From Sulfurimonas lithotrophica (GTDB lineage: Bacteria > Campylobacterota > Campylobacteria > Campylobacterales > Sulfurimonadaceae): DNA of 64,000 bases. The notes beneath the pieces are model-generated. The model was not told where the DNA came from and searched no databases. It saw only the letters and a list, made by a program, of their open reading frames with translations. Positions 35,908 through 45,519 of this stretch are shown here, piece after piece; within the stretch, counting starts at the first letter, position 1; each line of letters starts with the position of its first letter. A program made the translations under genes and the position numbers. The stretch covers positions 186,001 to 250,000 of the forward strand of contig NZ_CP043617.1 in assembly GCF_009258225.1 (NCBI RefSeq), written 5' to 3'.

Positions 35908-36687
35908 ATGGATAATAAATTAAAAATCGGAAAATATGAACTCGGAAGCCGCCTAATCGTGGGTAGCGGAAAATATGATTCGTTTGAGACTACAAAAGAG
36001 GCTACACTTGCAAGTGGAAGTGAGTTAATCACAGTTGCAGTTCGTCGTCTAAACATTACTGACCCTGACAAAGAAAATCTTCGTGATACGTTTGCTGGTA
36101 CAAATGTAAAGTTCTTACCAAATTCTGCAGGATGTGTAACTGCTGAGGAAGCTATAACTACATTTCGTCTTACTCGTGAGGCTACAGGAATAGATTTAAT
36201 CAAATTAGAGGTTATCGGAGATACTGCAAAAACACTTTATCCTGATGTTTTAGAAACTATAGAAGCTTGTAAAATATTAGCTAAAGACGGTTTTACTATT
36301 ATGGCATATACTTCGGATGATCCGATTATGGCTAAACGTCTTGAAGATGCAGGTGCTCATGCTATTATGCCTCTAGCTGCACCAATCGGAAGTGGACTTG
36401 GTATTCAAAATCCTTACAATATAGCATTTATAAAAGATGCAGTTGATGTACCTGTTATTGTTGATGCAGGTATCGGTTGTGCAAGTGATGCTGCATATGC
36501 TATGGAACTTGGGGCTGAGGGAGTGCTTACAAATACTGCAATTGCTCAGGCACAGAATCCTATGATGATGGCAGTTGCCATGAAACATGCAGTTGCTGCA
36601 GGTCGTATGAGTTATTTAGCTGGAAGAATTCCAAAAAAACCATACGCTACTGCATCTAGCCCAATTGATGGATTAATCCAATTTTAA
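35908..36687 (+). CDS. thiG: thiazole synthase ThiG
   Basis: ThiG makes the thiazole part of thiamine from deoxyxylulose phosphate, glycine imine and sulphur carried by ThiS. It shows LIKLEVIGD with the catalytic Lys, [21 protein letters not shown]-like phosphate-binding loop, and [10 protein letters not shown] near the end. The 259-residue length is standard. No other thi genes are beside it. The gene is followed by a strong hairpin that could terminate both thiG and the convergent gene. Confidence 0.95.
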   Translation: MDNKLKIGKYELGSRLIVGSGKYDSFETTKEATLASGSELITVAVRRLNITDPDKENLRDTFAGTNVKFLPNSAGCVTAEEAITTFRLTREATGIDLIKLEVIGDTAKTLYPDVLETIEACKILAKDGFTIMAYTSDDPIMAKRLEDAGAHAIMPLAAPIGSGLGIQNPYNIAFIKDAVDVPVIVDAGIGCASDAAYAMELGAEGVLTNTAIAQAQNPMMMAVAMKHAVAAGRMSYLAGRIPKKPYATASSPIDGLIQF

Positions 36688-36688
36688 T

Positions 36689-36713
36689 AAGGTTATTATT
36701 TCATAATAACCTT
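36689..36713. terminator. bidirectional-type hairpin after thiG
   Basis: A 10-bp arm, AAGGTTATTA (36689-36698), pairs with TAATAACCTT (36704-36713) across a five-base loop, and TTTCTT follows on the plus strand. It lies just after the thiG stop and at the 3' end of the convergent diguanylate cyclase gene. Confidence 0.7.
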
Positions 36714-38309
36714 GTTTCTTCCGGTATTTTTAGCCTCATACAAAGCTTCATCGACTCTTTTTAAAAGTGCCTTATCCGACTCTGTGCTTATATATTGTGT
36801 AACTCCCAATGATATATTTACGTTTTTAACTTTGTCAAATTTATATTCAGAAACTTTTTTACGTAATTTTTCCGCTATTTTTACAGCTTGATTTACAGGT
36901 GTTGATTGCAAGAGAATTATAAACTCTTCACCGCCCCATCTTGATACCGAATCGCCCAAACGCATATTTTCTTTTAATATTTTAGATAAGGATACGAGGA
37001 CTTTGTCGCCTACATCGTGACCATAGTCGTCATTTACTTTTTTAAAGAAGTCTATATCTAAAAATATAACGGATAAAGGCTGCATAGTAGAGTTTGCCAA
37101 AGCCATCTCTTGTATTAGTATCTCTTGAAACTTTCCTCTGTTAAAGAGTCTTGTAAGTGTGTCTTTTGCAGCTTCTTTTTTAAGTTTTTCTATCTGTCTT
37201 AACTCGTTTGTTATATCGTCAAAAATTACTATATGAAGTTTTTTATTGTCTATACTTACCTCTTTAGCCGAAGGTTTAAATATTTTTTGTACGTTATTAC
37301 TTTTTAGCTTAACTTTTAAATTTTTATAAGCTTGCTCACGTTGAAGGTAGTGTATCCAGTGTTCACCGTTCATAAAATGTTGAAGATAGAAACCGGAATC
37401 ATTTTTTTCAAACATATCGGATATATGTTCATGATCTTTTGAAAATTCCTCGACTGTTTTATATCCGAAAAAGTTTAGCATTGTTTTGTTTGCCATAACT
37501 ATTTTTGTATCATCCAGAACAAACAAAAAACTTCTGTCCGCATCTAGTATGTGTTGTAAAATATTTTTCGTATTGTTTATTTCACGGGTACGATTTTGTA
37601 CCTCTAAACCAAGATTGTAAGTTTGTTTTAATTGTTTATGGATTAGTAGTGTTAAAACTATGGCTAATGTTGTAAAAACAATTTTTGCATGAAATGTTTG
37701 GTCTTTTAGAGAATTTATAACTTTATTATATTCCTCGGTACTAAAGCTTATACTAATTCCTCCTCTTATATCTCCAACTTTATAACCTTGGGCTGCATGA
37801 CAGTTTAAACACTCTTTTTTAGTTACCAAAGCCCCAACATATCTAAATTTTTCATTTTCAAACTCATAAAACTCCCTGTCGTTTGTGTTTTCAAAATATT
37901 TTAATGCTTTGGACTCAAAGGCATCACTTTTATTTATGGGGTTTATTGGTTTAAGACTTACGATTCTAAATTTAAAACTCTCAGAAGAAAGTAACTCTGA
38001 GAGTTGTCTGGTCATCCATGCAGGATTTATTTTGATAAGAGTCAGATTGTCATCTACTTTAAGTATATTGTCTTCTAAGTGGGGATTTGGTTTAAGATTA
38101 TTGTGCGGTTTGACATAAATGCCTCCGTGACCTGCATTCCAACGCCTTGTGTTCATTTGTTCTTCATAATGAACTTGAGCTTGTTTTAATAAAATATTTT
38201 CTTGGTGCTTTTTACTTCTTTTAGCAAAATTATCTATGTTTTGATGTATATAAACTATAGTTCCTACAGAAAACATATAAAGGATTATAATTTTATATAT
38301 TGTTTTCAT
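36696..38309 (-). CDS. sensor diguanylate cyclase with c-type haem motif (DUF3365-type) and PAS domain
   Basis: An N-terminal membrane helix precedes a periplasmic DUF3365/Tll0287-like sensor. The segment with NTRRWNAGHGGIYV and the CLNCH motif (CxxCH) indicates covalent haem. A second membrane helix near residue 210 leads to a PAS domain and a GGDEF domain with SRWGGEEFIILL; the GGEEF signature is active. The protein of 537 residues would make cyclic di-GMP in response to redox, gas or haem ligands. A small gene and a sodium transporter precede it on the same strand, but the spacing gives no operon proof. Confidence 0.87.
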   Translation of the reverse strand: MKTIYKIIILYMFSVGTIVYIHQNIDNFAKRSKKHQENILLKQAQVHYEEQMNTRRWNAGHGGIYVKPHNNLKPNPHLEDNILKVDDNLTLIKINPAWMTRQLSELLSSESFKFRIVSLKPINPINKSDAFESKALKYFENTNDREFYEFENEKFRYVGALVTKKECLNCHAAQGYKVGDIRGGISISFSTEEYNKVINSLKDQTFHAKIVFTTLAIVLTLLIHKQLKQTYNLGLEVQNRTREINNTKNILQHILDADRSFLFVLDDTKIVMANKTMLNFFGYKTVEEFSKDHEHISDMFEKNDSGFYLQHFMNGEHWIHYLQREQAYKNLKVKLKSNNVQKIFKPSAKEVSIDNKKLHIVIFDDITNELRQIEKLKKEAAKDTLTRLFNRGKFQEILIQEMALANSTMQPLSVIFLDIDFFKKVNDDYGHDVGDKVLVSLSKILKENMRLGDSVSRWGGEEFIILLQSTPVNQAVKIAEKLRKKVSEYKFDKVKNVNISLGVTQYISTESDKALLKRVDEALYEAKNTGRNKVIMK

Positions 38310-38312
38310 AAC

Positions 38313-38588
38313 TTACACTTTAAACTTCTCAGACAGGTGTGACATAAGTAGAAGTTGTCCCATACCTTCAAAAAATTTATCTATACCCATTTGACCTGCT
38401 TGAGTTGCCTTTTTAAGAGCTGTTACAAAAACCAGTTGTGATTCGTCGCTTGCACTCATATATGTGTCTATAATATACTCAACAGAAAGAGACTCTACCT
38501 CACCGTTTATGTCAAAATCTATTTGTGAAGCAGGATTTACCCCTTTTGATTTTAAAATGTCTAAACATTCTTGCTTGTTCTTATTCAT
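38313..38588 (-). CDS. small hypothetical protein
   Basis: A 91-residue soluble, mixed-charge protein with helical stretches. It lies between the transporter gene (2 bases) and the diguanylate cyclase gene (3 bases) on the same strand, so the three are probably one message. I do not recognise the family. The tight spacing suggests it is real; the role is unknown. Confidence 0.6.
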   Translation of the reverse strand: MNKNKQECLDILKSKGVNPASQIDFDINGEVESLSVEYIIDTYMSASDESQLVFVTALKKATQAGQMGIDKFFEGMGQLLLMSHLSEKFKV

Positions 38589-38590
38589 CT

Positions 38591-39928
38591 TTATAATACC
38601 CCTACTAATGATAACATAACTATAAACATAGCTACGGGAGTAATATAGCGAAGAGAGAAATACCAGATTTCAAATGTGGCTCCAAGTTGAGGTTTTAAAA
38701 TAGATTCTACCCTTTGTTTTTCAACTGCAAAACCTATAAAAAGAGCCATTAGTAATCCACCCATAGGCAACATTATCGCAGCCGTAATATAATCAACCCA
38801 GTCAAAAAAGTTCTTAGACCCAAAAGTCAATGCCTCTTTAAATCCGTCCACATTTGAGAGGAGGGCGATTATACCTATAAGATAAAAAAATAGACCCATT
38901 GACATAGAAGCTTTTAGTCTGCTCCATTTGAATCTGTCTATGAAGTACTGCACCATTGGCTCAACCAGTGATACCGAAGATGTAAGTCCTGCAAAAGCAA
39001 GTGCCAAAAAGAATAAAACCGCAAATATATTTCCTAAAATTCCCATCTCATAAAATGCAGCAGGTAAAGAAATAAATACAAGTCCAGGTCCTTTAGCGGG
39101 ACCCGCACCGTACTGGTAAAGGAAAGTAAATAACATAAGCCCTGCTACTATAGCGATGGACGTATCTAAAAATACAACCCAAAAAGCGTTTTTAACAAGG
39201 TTTGAGTTTTTCTCCATTGAAGCAGAATAGGTCATAATAGCACCCATACCAAGACTAAGAGTAAAAAATGCATGACCTACGGCAGTTACAAATGCATTTG
39301 AATCTATTTTTGACCAATCTGCGGCGAACATAAAGTTTAGTGCTTGAGAGAATGCATCCAGACTTAAGGCATATATAAACATCCCTATAAGTATAATCAT
39401 CAATGAGGGCATTAATATCATATTTATTTTTTCAATACCGCCTTTTATTCCCTTGGTTAAAACATAGGTAATCCAGGTAAACGAAACTGTATGATAAAAA
39501 AGTTGTGTCATGATATCGGTACGAAGCATGGTTGTAAATGTTTTTTCGGCTTCTTCAACAGTTGCAGGCAAGGATATGATAGATGTAACTATATAGTTGA
39601 AAATCCAGCCGATGACAACTGAATAAAATATCATTACGAACAAACCTGCCAGACCCTGAAAACCTGCAAATTTCCAAATATGTTTATGTTTGGGTGCAAG
39701 TTCTTCAAAAGAAGTTACCGTGTCTTTTCTTCCCATGTATCCTATCAGCATTTCCGCTATCATAATAGAGAATCCGATAAGCAAAACGGTAATCAAATAT
39801 ACAAGTACAAAAGCACCACCTCCAAACTCACCCGCTATATATGGAAATTTCCATATATTCCCCAGTCCAACGGCACTTCCCGCTGCCGCTAATATAAAGC
39901 CTATCCTACTAAACCTAGCTATTTTCAT
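38591..39928 (-). CDS. sodium-dependent transporter of the NSS/SNF family
   Basis: An amino-acid or amine sodium symporter. The start has GFILAAAGSAVGLGNIWKFPY, shown in part, the Na-binding helix 1 signature of the family. About 11 to 12 hydrophobic helices fill the rest. The frame is open to 39964, but the Met that begins MKIARFSRIGF has AAAGGAT upstream and gives the usual start. The substrate cannot be read. It begins the transporter-small protein-diguanylate cyclase series. Confidence 0.88.
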   Translation of the reverse strand: MKIARFSRIGFILAAAGSAVGLGNIWKFPYIAGEFGGGAFVLVYLITVLLIGFSIMIAEMLIGYMGRKDTVTSFEELAPKHKHIWKFAGFQGLAGLFVMIFYSVVIGWIFNYIVTSIISLPATVEEAEKTFTTMLRTDIMTQLFYHTVSFTWITYVLTKGIKGGIEKINMILMPSLMIILIGMFIYALSLDAFSQALNFMFAADWSKIDSNAFVTAVGHAFFTLSLGMGAIMTYSASMEKNSNLVKNAFWVVFLDTSIAIVAGLMLFTFLYQYGAGPAKGPGLVFISLPAAFYEMGILGNIFAVLFFLALAFAGLTSSVSLVEPMVQYFIDRFKWSRLKASMSMGLFFYLIGIIALLSNVDGFKEALTFGSKNFFDWVDYITAAIMLPMGGLLMALFIGFAVEKQRVESILKPQLGATFEIWYFSLRYITPVAMFIVMLSLVGVL

Positions 39929-40000
39929 ATGTAACAAATCCTTTGAATTAGGCTTATTATACAAAAAAAATAAAAGATATAAAAGAAATTCAAAAAACTA

Positions 40001-40029
40001 TTGACATTTTAAGTATTTTTGTCTATAAT
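40001..40029 (+). promoter_or_regulatory. consensus sigma-70 promoter of the tRNA cluster
   Basis: TTGACA (40001-40006) and TATAAT (40024-40029) are separated by exactly 17 bases, a perfect consensus. It lies about 43 bases before the first tRNA. Strong promoters before stable RNA genes are expected, and few promoters in this phylum show such a -35 box. Confidence 0.85.
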
Positions 40030-40071
40030 TTCGCCTCATTAATCAGCATTACGTTGGTTTTTGTAACAGGT

Positions 40072-40149
40072 CGGGGTGTAGCTCAGTATGGTTAGAGTAC
40101 TTGGTTTGGGACCAAGGGGCCGAAGGTTCGAGTCCTTTCACCCCGACCA
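40072..40149 (+). tRNA. tRNA-Pro (anticodon TGG)
   Basis: A complete cloverleaf with acceptor arm CGGGGTG pairing CACCCCG, a D arm, TTTGGGA anticodon loop read as TGG, the GGTTCGAGTCC T arm and an encoded CCA. It is the first of five closely spaced tRNA genes. Confidence 0.95.
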
Positions 40150-40177
40150 TCTTTTTTTTATGTTTAATAAGACTTAT

Positions 40178-40255
40178 GGTGAGATTAGCTCAGCTGGTTA
40201 GAGCACTGGTTTGTGGTGCCGGGGGTCGCGGGTTCGAATCCCGTATCTCACCCCA
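40178..40255 (+). tRNA. tRNA-His (anticodon GTG)
   Basis: Acceptor arm GGTGAGAT pairs ATCTCACC; this includes the extra 5' G (G-1) typical of tRNA-His. The anticodon loop TTGTGGT gives GTG. A GGTTCGAATCC T arm and an encoded CCA are present. Confidence 0.95.
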
Positions 40256-40303
40256 TAAATTAAATATAAAAAATAAATAATTGAAAATTAATAAATTTTT
40301 GTG

Positions 40304-40380
40304 GCGTCCGTGGCTCAACTGGATAGAGTTTCGGACTTCGGATCCGACGGTTATAGGTTCGAATCCTATCGGGCGCACCA
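40304..40380 (+). tRNA. tRNA-Arg (anticodon TCG)
   Basis: Acceptor arm GCGTCCG pairs CGGGCGC with a G-T pair. The anticodon arm TCGGA-CTTCGGA-TCCGA gives TCG. A standard T arm and CCA end are encoded. Confidence 0.94.
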
Positions 40381-40395
40381 TTTATTTAAATGTAT

Positions 40396-40472
<77 letters not shown>

Positions 40473-40501
40473 CTTTATTTATGTTAAATTCTACGACGTG
40501 C

Positions 40502-40586
40502 GCGGATGTGGTGAAATTGGTAGACACGCCAGACTTAGGATCTGGTGCCGCAAGGTGTGGAGGTTCGAGTCCTCTCATCCGCACCA
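40502..40586 (+). tRNA. tRNA-Leu (anticodon TAG), host of the island insertion
   Basis: Acceptor arm GCGGATG pairs CATCCGC. The anticodon arm CCAGA-CTTAGGA-TCTGG gives TAG. A long variable arm (GTGCCGCAAGGTGTG region) is typical for leucine tRNAs. Its last 17 bases plus the following T recur at 47087-47104, so an island integrated here and left the tRNA intact. Confidence 0.96.
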
Positions 40587-40587
40587 T
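40570..40587 (+). repeat. attL-like direct repeat (tRNA-Leu 3' end)
   Basis: The 18 bases TCCTCTCATCCGCACCAT include the T-arm end, acceptor strand and CCA of tRNA-Leu plus one flanking T. An identical copy lies at the other island edge. Confidence 0.85.
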
Positions 40588-40724
40588 ACATTCTATATAT
40601 ACTTCAAATCAACCAATATAACGATTAAATAGACAATTTAAGAAAACTACGAAATATTTTTTTCTAACCTATTTCTAACTTTATAATATAAAACTTTGAA
40701 AAAATACCTATCTGATGTTTCTAT

Positions 40725-40751
40725 AGTTAGAGAGCAAAAACATCTCTAACT
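40725..40751. terminator. hairpin at the 3' side of the PAPS-reductase-like gene
   Basis: AGTTAGAGA (40725-40733) pairs with TCTCTAACT (40743-40751) across a nine-base loop. It lies 19 bases past the end of the minus-strand operon and may end its message, although no long T run follows. Confidence 0.45.
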
Positions 40752-40769
40752 GCATCGCTGCACATGACT

Positions 40770-41999
40770 TTAATCTGTACAATTACATGGCAAACTATCA
40801 TCATTCGCCTCTAAGCCACTACCCTCTTTAATAACACTGTAAGACAATTTTTTACCTACTCCAAAGAAGTTTATAAAAGGATTTTCTTCTGTAGAAATTT
40901 CTCTACCTTCTGCTTTTAAATCCCTTTGATACTTTTCTTCAATTCTTACCCACCAATCTATATTTTCGGGTGTTATATCATCATTATTAGACTGAATACT
41001 AGATAATTTTGTAGCACCTTTCATAAAACAATATACACAATTTCCAAGACTTCCATCATAAGGTAGACCTAAATCCCATTCTCTACTATCCCAAAAATCT
41101 TTTATATCTTTTTGTTCAACATTGTATTCTACTAATGGTGCATATACATGTTCATTTTTATCCCGTAAATATGCTACTGATATGTTTTCATTAGATTTGT
41201 CGTCAATTCTTTTTTTCATTTTTTCAAGCCTTAATGGCTCATCTGCCCTAAAACCAATTAGACTACAATATTCTACTATTCCTTTCTTTGTATATAGCGG
41301 TTTATTTTCAATTTGAACACTGGTATAGTCTCTAAAATTTTGTGTACTTCTAAATAAATGTCTGTTTAAAGCGTATTCTTTTTTTTCTAAGTAAATTTCT
41401 TTAGGAACACTTCCACCATGCCTCAGATGCTTTTCGTATAGTAAGTTTTTATCTATCCTACTGGACTCTCCAAAATGTCCTAATCTTACAACTGGAACAT
41501 TAAATTCCTTAAATGCAAACCAATCATTTAAAAAGGCAACTGTAGTATCCATTTTCATATTCTTAGTACATGTTCTACCACTTAACAAACTTGGTAAGTA
41601 CCCTTGCCATGAAATTAGCTCTTCAAAAATTTCTCCCTTTGAATGATAACCATTAGGGTTAGTCTCAGAATATGGTTTATTATTTACTAGTTTATAAGTA
41701 GAAAATCTATCATATGTACCATTTCTACAACTTTCATATGTCTGAAACTCAACTAAGAAAAAAGGAATGTTATATTTACTCTCACATCTTCTTTTACATT
41801 CCATCACAAAGTCATATGTCTTATGATGTTCGGCTGATGTATTATTAAAAACAATTACATCTCCCCTATCAGCATCTAACAAACCATTTTCTAATAATGA
41901 AAAAAGTAAAGCTCCACTCGACCTACCACCAGAAAACTTAACTACATGAGGAACTGATTTATGATATTCCTCTACATAATACGATTCAATTTTTATCAT
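40770..41999 (-). CDS. PAPS-reductase-like PP-loop protein with cysteine-rich region (island cargo)
   Basis: The PP-loop KFSGGRSSGALL (residues 21-32) binds ATP and adenylates a substrate in PAPS-reductase and DndC-like families. GFRADEPLR near 249-257 and the Cys pair of GNCVYCFMKG (Cys321, Cys324) with Cys144, Cys405 and Cys407 suggest a bound [4Fe-4S] cluster. At 409 residues it is longer than CysH but near DndC-type sulfurtransferases. It is the last gene of the operon and overlaps the DUF6339-like gene by four bases. It may act on nucleic acid or nucleotides with sulphur chemistry (inference), but no dndABDE-type genes are present. Confidence 0.75.
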   Translation of the reverse strand: MIKIESYYVEEYHKSVPHVVKFSGGRSSGALLFSLLENGLLDADRGDVIVFNNTSAEHHKTYDFVMECKRRCESKYNIPFFLVEFQTYESCRNGTYDRFSTYKLVNNKPYSETNPNGYHSKGEIFEELISWQGYLPSLLSGRTCTKNMKMDTTVAFLNDWFAFKEFNVPVVRLGHFGESSRIDKNLLYEKHLRHGGSVPKEIYLEKKEYALNRHLFRSTQNFRDYTSVQIENKPLYTKKGIVEYCSLIGFRADEPLRLEKMKKRIDDKSNENISVAYLRDKNEHVYAPLVEYNVEQKDIKDFWDSREWDLGLPYDGSLGNCVYCFMKGATKLSSIQSNNDDITPENIDWWVRIEEKYQRDLKAEGREISTEENPFINFFGVGKKLSYSVIKEGSGLEANDDSLPCNCTD

Positions 42000-42823
42000 T
42001 CAATAAGGCTTTGTATAATTTTTTTATTTTCAATCGGACTCAAACTACCCATTCCTCTCCATGTCGACTCAATACCAATTTTTGCGATGATATCTTTAAA
42101 CTTTTGTGTTTTTGTAATTGATTTCTCCATGATATATAAGAAGAAACCATCTCTAATACTCTTATCTGCTACAACTGTTAATTTTCCACTCATACTTTCT
42201 ACTAATGCGTTGTAGTTGGATTTATTTTCACTTAAATAATTATATGTGACTTGTTCTTTTATACCTGTTTCTCTTTCAATTTCTTTAGCTAAATGCATTC
42301 TCCACCAAGCAACTGCAAACGGAACATCTTGCATTATTCCTTTAATCCCTCTATTTCCAATCCATCCAAACATATGCCGCAGAATAGCATTAGATACTTC
42401 AGTTAAACCACTGTTATCTCCATCAGATGAAAGTCTTAAAGCTTCTATAATATTATTTCTCCCATTTTTATTATTTTTAAAAAAAGCTAAAAAGTGTGGT
42501 TCAATAATATCATTTTCAATTAGTTGATATGTGATTGACAACCATTTTATAGGCTTGATAGCATCTATGGAAGTAAAGCTTTGTTTTTGTAATGTTTTCC
42601 ACAGAATAGGACAATGGTATTTTACATGAATTTGCTGAAATTCATCTTCACTTAGTCTTTCTCTAAAAGCTGAAAAGTTTATTTCATTTAGTAAATCATC
42701 TTTGTGAAAATACTCATTTAAATAGGATAAAAACTCTTTTTTTGATAATGCAGATTTTAATAACTTTATAGATTCTTCTTTATTCTTAGTTATTTTTTTT
42801 AACTTTTTTAATGCGTCATTCAT
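41996..42823 (-). CDS. unknown protein, DUF6339-like (island cargo)
   Basis: A 275-residue, mostly helical, soluble protein. The stretch ILRHMFGWIGNRG followed by VPFAVAWWRMHL resembles, from memory, the RG...ARAWWR pattern of DUF6339 proteins; I could not verify this. It overlaps the PAPS-reductase-like gene by four bases and the upstream gene by eight, so the genes are translated together. No catalytic motif is visible. The function is unknown, and the setting suggests a part of a multi-protein defence or modification complex. Confidence 0.6.
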   Translation of the reverse strand: MNDALKKLKKITKNKEESIKLLKSALSKKEFLSYLNEYFHKDDLLNEINFSAFRERLSEDEFQQIHVKYHCPILWKTLQKQSFTSIDAIKPIKWLSITYQLIENDIIEPHFLAFFKNNKNGRNNIIEALRLSSDGDNSGLTEVSNAILRHMFGWIGNRGIKGIMQDVPFAVAWWRMHLAKEIERETGIKEQVTYNYLSENKSNYNALVESMSGKLTVVADKSIRDGFFLYIMEKSITKTQKFKDIIAKIGIESTWRGMGSLSPIENKKIIQSLIE

Positions 42824-43652
42824 TATCTTCTCCTACTGGTAAAATATGAGGTAAAAAGTAACAAGCTACTTTATTTGGGTCAAACTCATCCTTATCTTTC
42901 CAAGTTTTTAAACCAACTTGTTCTAATTGAAATTCGATACCTTTAAAATTGGTATAACTATCAAAATCTCCACTTCTATATTGCTTTTCTAATTCCATAA
43001 AGCCTACACATAATATATGCGTTATTATGCTTCTCCTATGAGCATCTCTATTAGAAGCTCTTTGCATTGATTCAAATAATGTTGGTTCCATATTTGCGAT
43101 AAACTTTCCACCTTCATCAGAATCTAAACTTACATCGAAACTATATTTAACATTTTCATTCTTTTGAATCGTCAATAAATCACTTGCTGTACTTTCTAAT
43201 TCTCTCCAGCCATCTCTAGCAATTATAGAACCTTTTAAAAGTTGAATTGATACACCATCCCAAAATCCATCTAAACCCATTTTTTGCGATTCTAGAGTTA
43301 TCTCTCTATCTTCTCCAATATAAACAATGCCACAAAAAAAACTTTGAGTTTCAAAGGTTGTTTGTAATGGTATTTTTTGCTTAACATGCAAAGGATTTCC
43401 ATTAATCTTTTCCGCTTCATCTATGGTTTCTCTATACATTGAAGATTTCAAAACAACAGTTGTAATAAATTTTGCCTCTCCTGATTCAATCAATTGTGTA
43501 ATTAAATTATTTCCACTTATCTTATGTTCTAAAACAATATAATTACTTCTTTCAACATCTAATTGGGATACTTCATACAAACAATCTTCATTGTAATCAT
43601 ATCTATCTGCTTCTAAAACTGGAAAAGAATAAGAATTCGTTAATGTATTCAT
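42816..43652 (-). CDS. unknown protein (island cargo)
   Basis: A 278-residue soluble protein I cannot assign to a family. It has beta-rich N-terminal segments and a C-terminal half with alternating charged helices; conspicuous stretches are GLDGFWDGVSIQLLKG and MEPTLFESMQRASNRDAHRR. No membrane helix or known catalytic motif is visible. It lies between the GHKL ATPase gene, which it overlaps by four bases, and the DUF6339-like gene. It may be a structural or specificity subunit. Confidence 0.6.
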   Translation of the reverse strand: MNTLTNSYSFPVLEADRYDYNEDCLYEVSQLDVERSNYIVLEHKISGNNLITQLIESGEAKFITTVVLKSSMYRETIDEAEKINGNPLHVKQKIPLQTTFETQSFFCGIVYIGEDREITLESQKMGLDGFWDGVSIQLLKGSIIARDGWRELESTASDLLTIQKNENVKYSFDVSLDSDEGGKFIANMEPTLFESMQRASNRDAHRRSIITHILCVGFMELEKQYRSGDFDSYTNFKGIEFQLEQVGLKTWKDKDEFDPNKVACYFLPHILPVGEDNE

Positions 43653-45508
43653 TTGCTATCCTTTTTTAATGCACTATTCAAAAATTCATAATCAATAGAG
43701 TAATTACCTTTAATATTTGTTTCATAATCTATCACTAAATCTAAATATTCCCCTCTATCTACTTTACCTACATCAACCGTATCATTATTAATAACTTGAC
43801 ATTTCTTCCCATTACAATATGTATCTTTTATTATTAATCTTTCTGACATACTATAGGTATCACACGTTGGGTCAGTTCCATCATCTAACCTTAGAGACAA
43901 TAGAAGGTTTGTAGCATTTTTATCCATAGTAAACTTCACATATGCCTGCTGTTTTTTTGGATTGTGGCGTGTTCCCATTTTCCCTACTCCATCAAATGGG
44001 TTTCCTACTCTTCTTTTTTCCTGACTCTTTTCCTTTACCCCCTTACCATCTTCTACTTTCCCTGAACCACCATCAACAGCTATTTTCTTTGCCTTAACTT
44101 TGGTAACCTTTGGAGCTTTTCTTTCATTCTTCCTTTTTGCTTTTGCGTCTCCAATCATAGGGATTGATAGTTCTGGAATACTTACATCAAAAGAATCACT
44201 ATCGTTTTTATCTATTATCGACATTAAAAATGATTTAACTTCTTCTAATGCACTTTGAAGTCTTTTTCTTTTTTCTTTACCTGATTTATCATTAGGAAAC
44301 CTATTTAGCTTTAAATCCATATGTAGATTTCCTTCTGCTCCTTTAATTAAAGCTGATAACTCAGTATCTCGTTGTGGTAGAATCAATGCACTAAATGGTT
44401 TATTTCCACTAAAAGAACCCACGTTCAATGGTGTTGGTATTGAATCATTAATCCACATACCATTTCGACAAAGTGCTAACTTTGTATTGGTGTCAGATTC
44501 TAAATAATAAACTTTTACATCCCCTTCTTTCGTTGCTATTAGCTGTTGATGTCCTTTATACAACAGTTTATAAAACCTTTCAGATGTTTGATATATAGGA
44601 TTACTTTTTTCATTTTTAGTTTCGTGAAATATTCTTTCTAAACTATCCTCATTTATAGATACTAAATCATCATCCCATACTATATCTACTTTCAAATGCT
44701 TCTCTGAAATAGCAACAAAAAAATTCCTTATTATTGAACTTGACATTAAATTCAAAATAGCTTCTTTTTCAGGATTTTCCTTACCAAAGAAGTTGAATCC
44801 AACCATTGCTACAACTGCTCCAGAACCTTCAAGATGGGATAACTCTTTTGAAATTATATTTGGTATTAACCCATCTTTTAAAAAGATGTCATTCTCTTCT
44901 ATAATTGGTTCATCTTCTGTCCTTAAAAAACCAGCCCCATTTTTTAAAGTTCCATCATTTCTGTGAGTTCGTAAAAGTGCTTGACCTGAACAAATTATTT
45001 GTCCATCATCTGATTTTCCACCGTAAAGAACATATCGTAAATTAGATATATTAAATGCTGAAAAGTGCCCATTACCATATGAACCACCTGAATTCATTGG
45101 GTCACTTTTTTTACTAATGCCATCACTCAATATACTTACTAAAGTTTCTTGATTAAATCCTATACCGTTATCTATAACATACATAATCGGTATTGTGTCT
45201 TTTGAGAGCTCTTCCTGAATAGCAGACAAAATGTTTTCTTCTTGGCTGGATAGCTCTTCTTTTTCGATTGCTTCAATCGCATCATTGTATTCAGAAATAC
45301 CAGGTATCTCACTTTTATTTATAGTATCAATGACAATCTTTACTTGAGCTTCTTTTTTCTTTGCATCGTCAATTGCTGAATCAAAAGAGTTCTGTAATAA
45401 TTCGCGAATAATAACGGAAGCATCTTTATCGTTTGATGCTGATATAGACGCATTTGTTAATCCACTTTGGCTATCTGCTCTACTAAAAATTAATTTTCCA
45501 CTATCCAT
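43649..45508 (-). CDS. GHKL-fold ATPase (Hsp90/MutL-like) (island cargo)
   Basis: The 619-residue protein has the Bergerat ATP fold: N-box IRELLQNSFDS with Glu36 and Asn40, the D-box IDNGIGF with Asp113, and GGSYGNGHFSAF near 141-152. The middle part is beta-rich and a long basic, lysine-rich linker (about 470-525) precedes a small C-terminal beta domain. GHKL ATPases in defence systems dimerise on ATP binding and can sense DNA ends or act as switches (family knowledge); here the role is not known. It lies 11 bases after a small gene and overlaps the next gene by four bases. Confidence 0.8.
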   Translation of the reverse strand: MDSGKLIFSRADSQSGLTNASISASNDKDASVIIRELLQNSFDSAIDDAKKKEAQVKIVIDTINKSEIPGISEYNDAIEAIEKEELSSQEENILSAIQEELSKDTIPIMYVIDNGIGFNQETLVSILSDGISKKSDPMNSGGSYGNGHFSAFNISNLRYVLYGGKSDDGQIICSGQALLRTHRNDGTLKNGAGFLRTEDEPIIEENDIFLKDGLIPNIISKELSHLEGSGAVVAMVGFNFFGKENPEKEAILNLMSSSIIRNFFVAISEKHLKVDIVWDDDLVSINEDSLERIFHETKNEKSNPIYQTSERFYKLLYKGHQQLIATKEGDVKVYYLESDTNTKLALCRNGMWINDSIPTPLNVGSFSGNKPFSALILPQRDTELSALIKGAEGNLHMDLKLNRFPNDKSGKEKRKRLQSALEEVKSFLMSIIDKNDSDSFDVSIPELSIPMIGDAKAKRKNERKAPKVTKVKAKKIAVDGGSGKVEDGKGVKEKSQEKRRVGNPFDGVGKMGTRHNPKKQQAYVKFTMDKNATNLLLSLRLDDGTDPTCDTYSMSERLIIKDTYCNGKKCQVINNDTVDVGKVDRGEYLDLVIDYETNIKGNYSIDYEFLNSALKKDSK

Positions 45509-45519
45509 AAATTTCCTTT

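Noticed and set aside
40770-41999. PAPS-reductase-like protein as ordinary sulphate assimilation CysH or as a full Dnd phosphorothioation locus
   Set aside because: It lies in an island with unknown partners, has a different length and cysteine layout from CysH, and dndA/B/D/E-type genes are absent.
43649-45508. GHKL ATPase as a chromosomal MutL, GyrB or histidine kinase
   Set aside because: No endonuclease, gyrase or receiver/H-box elements are present, and its basic linker and operon partners fit none of these.
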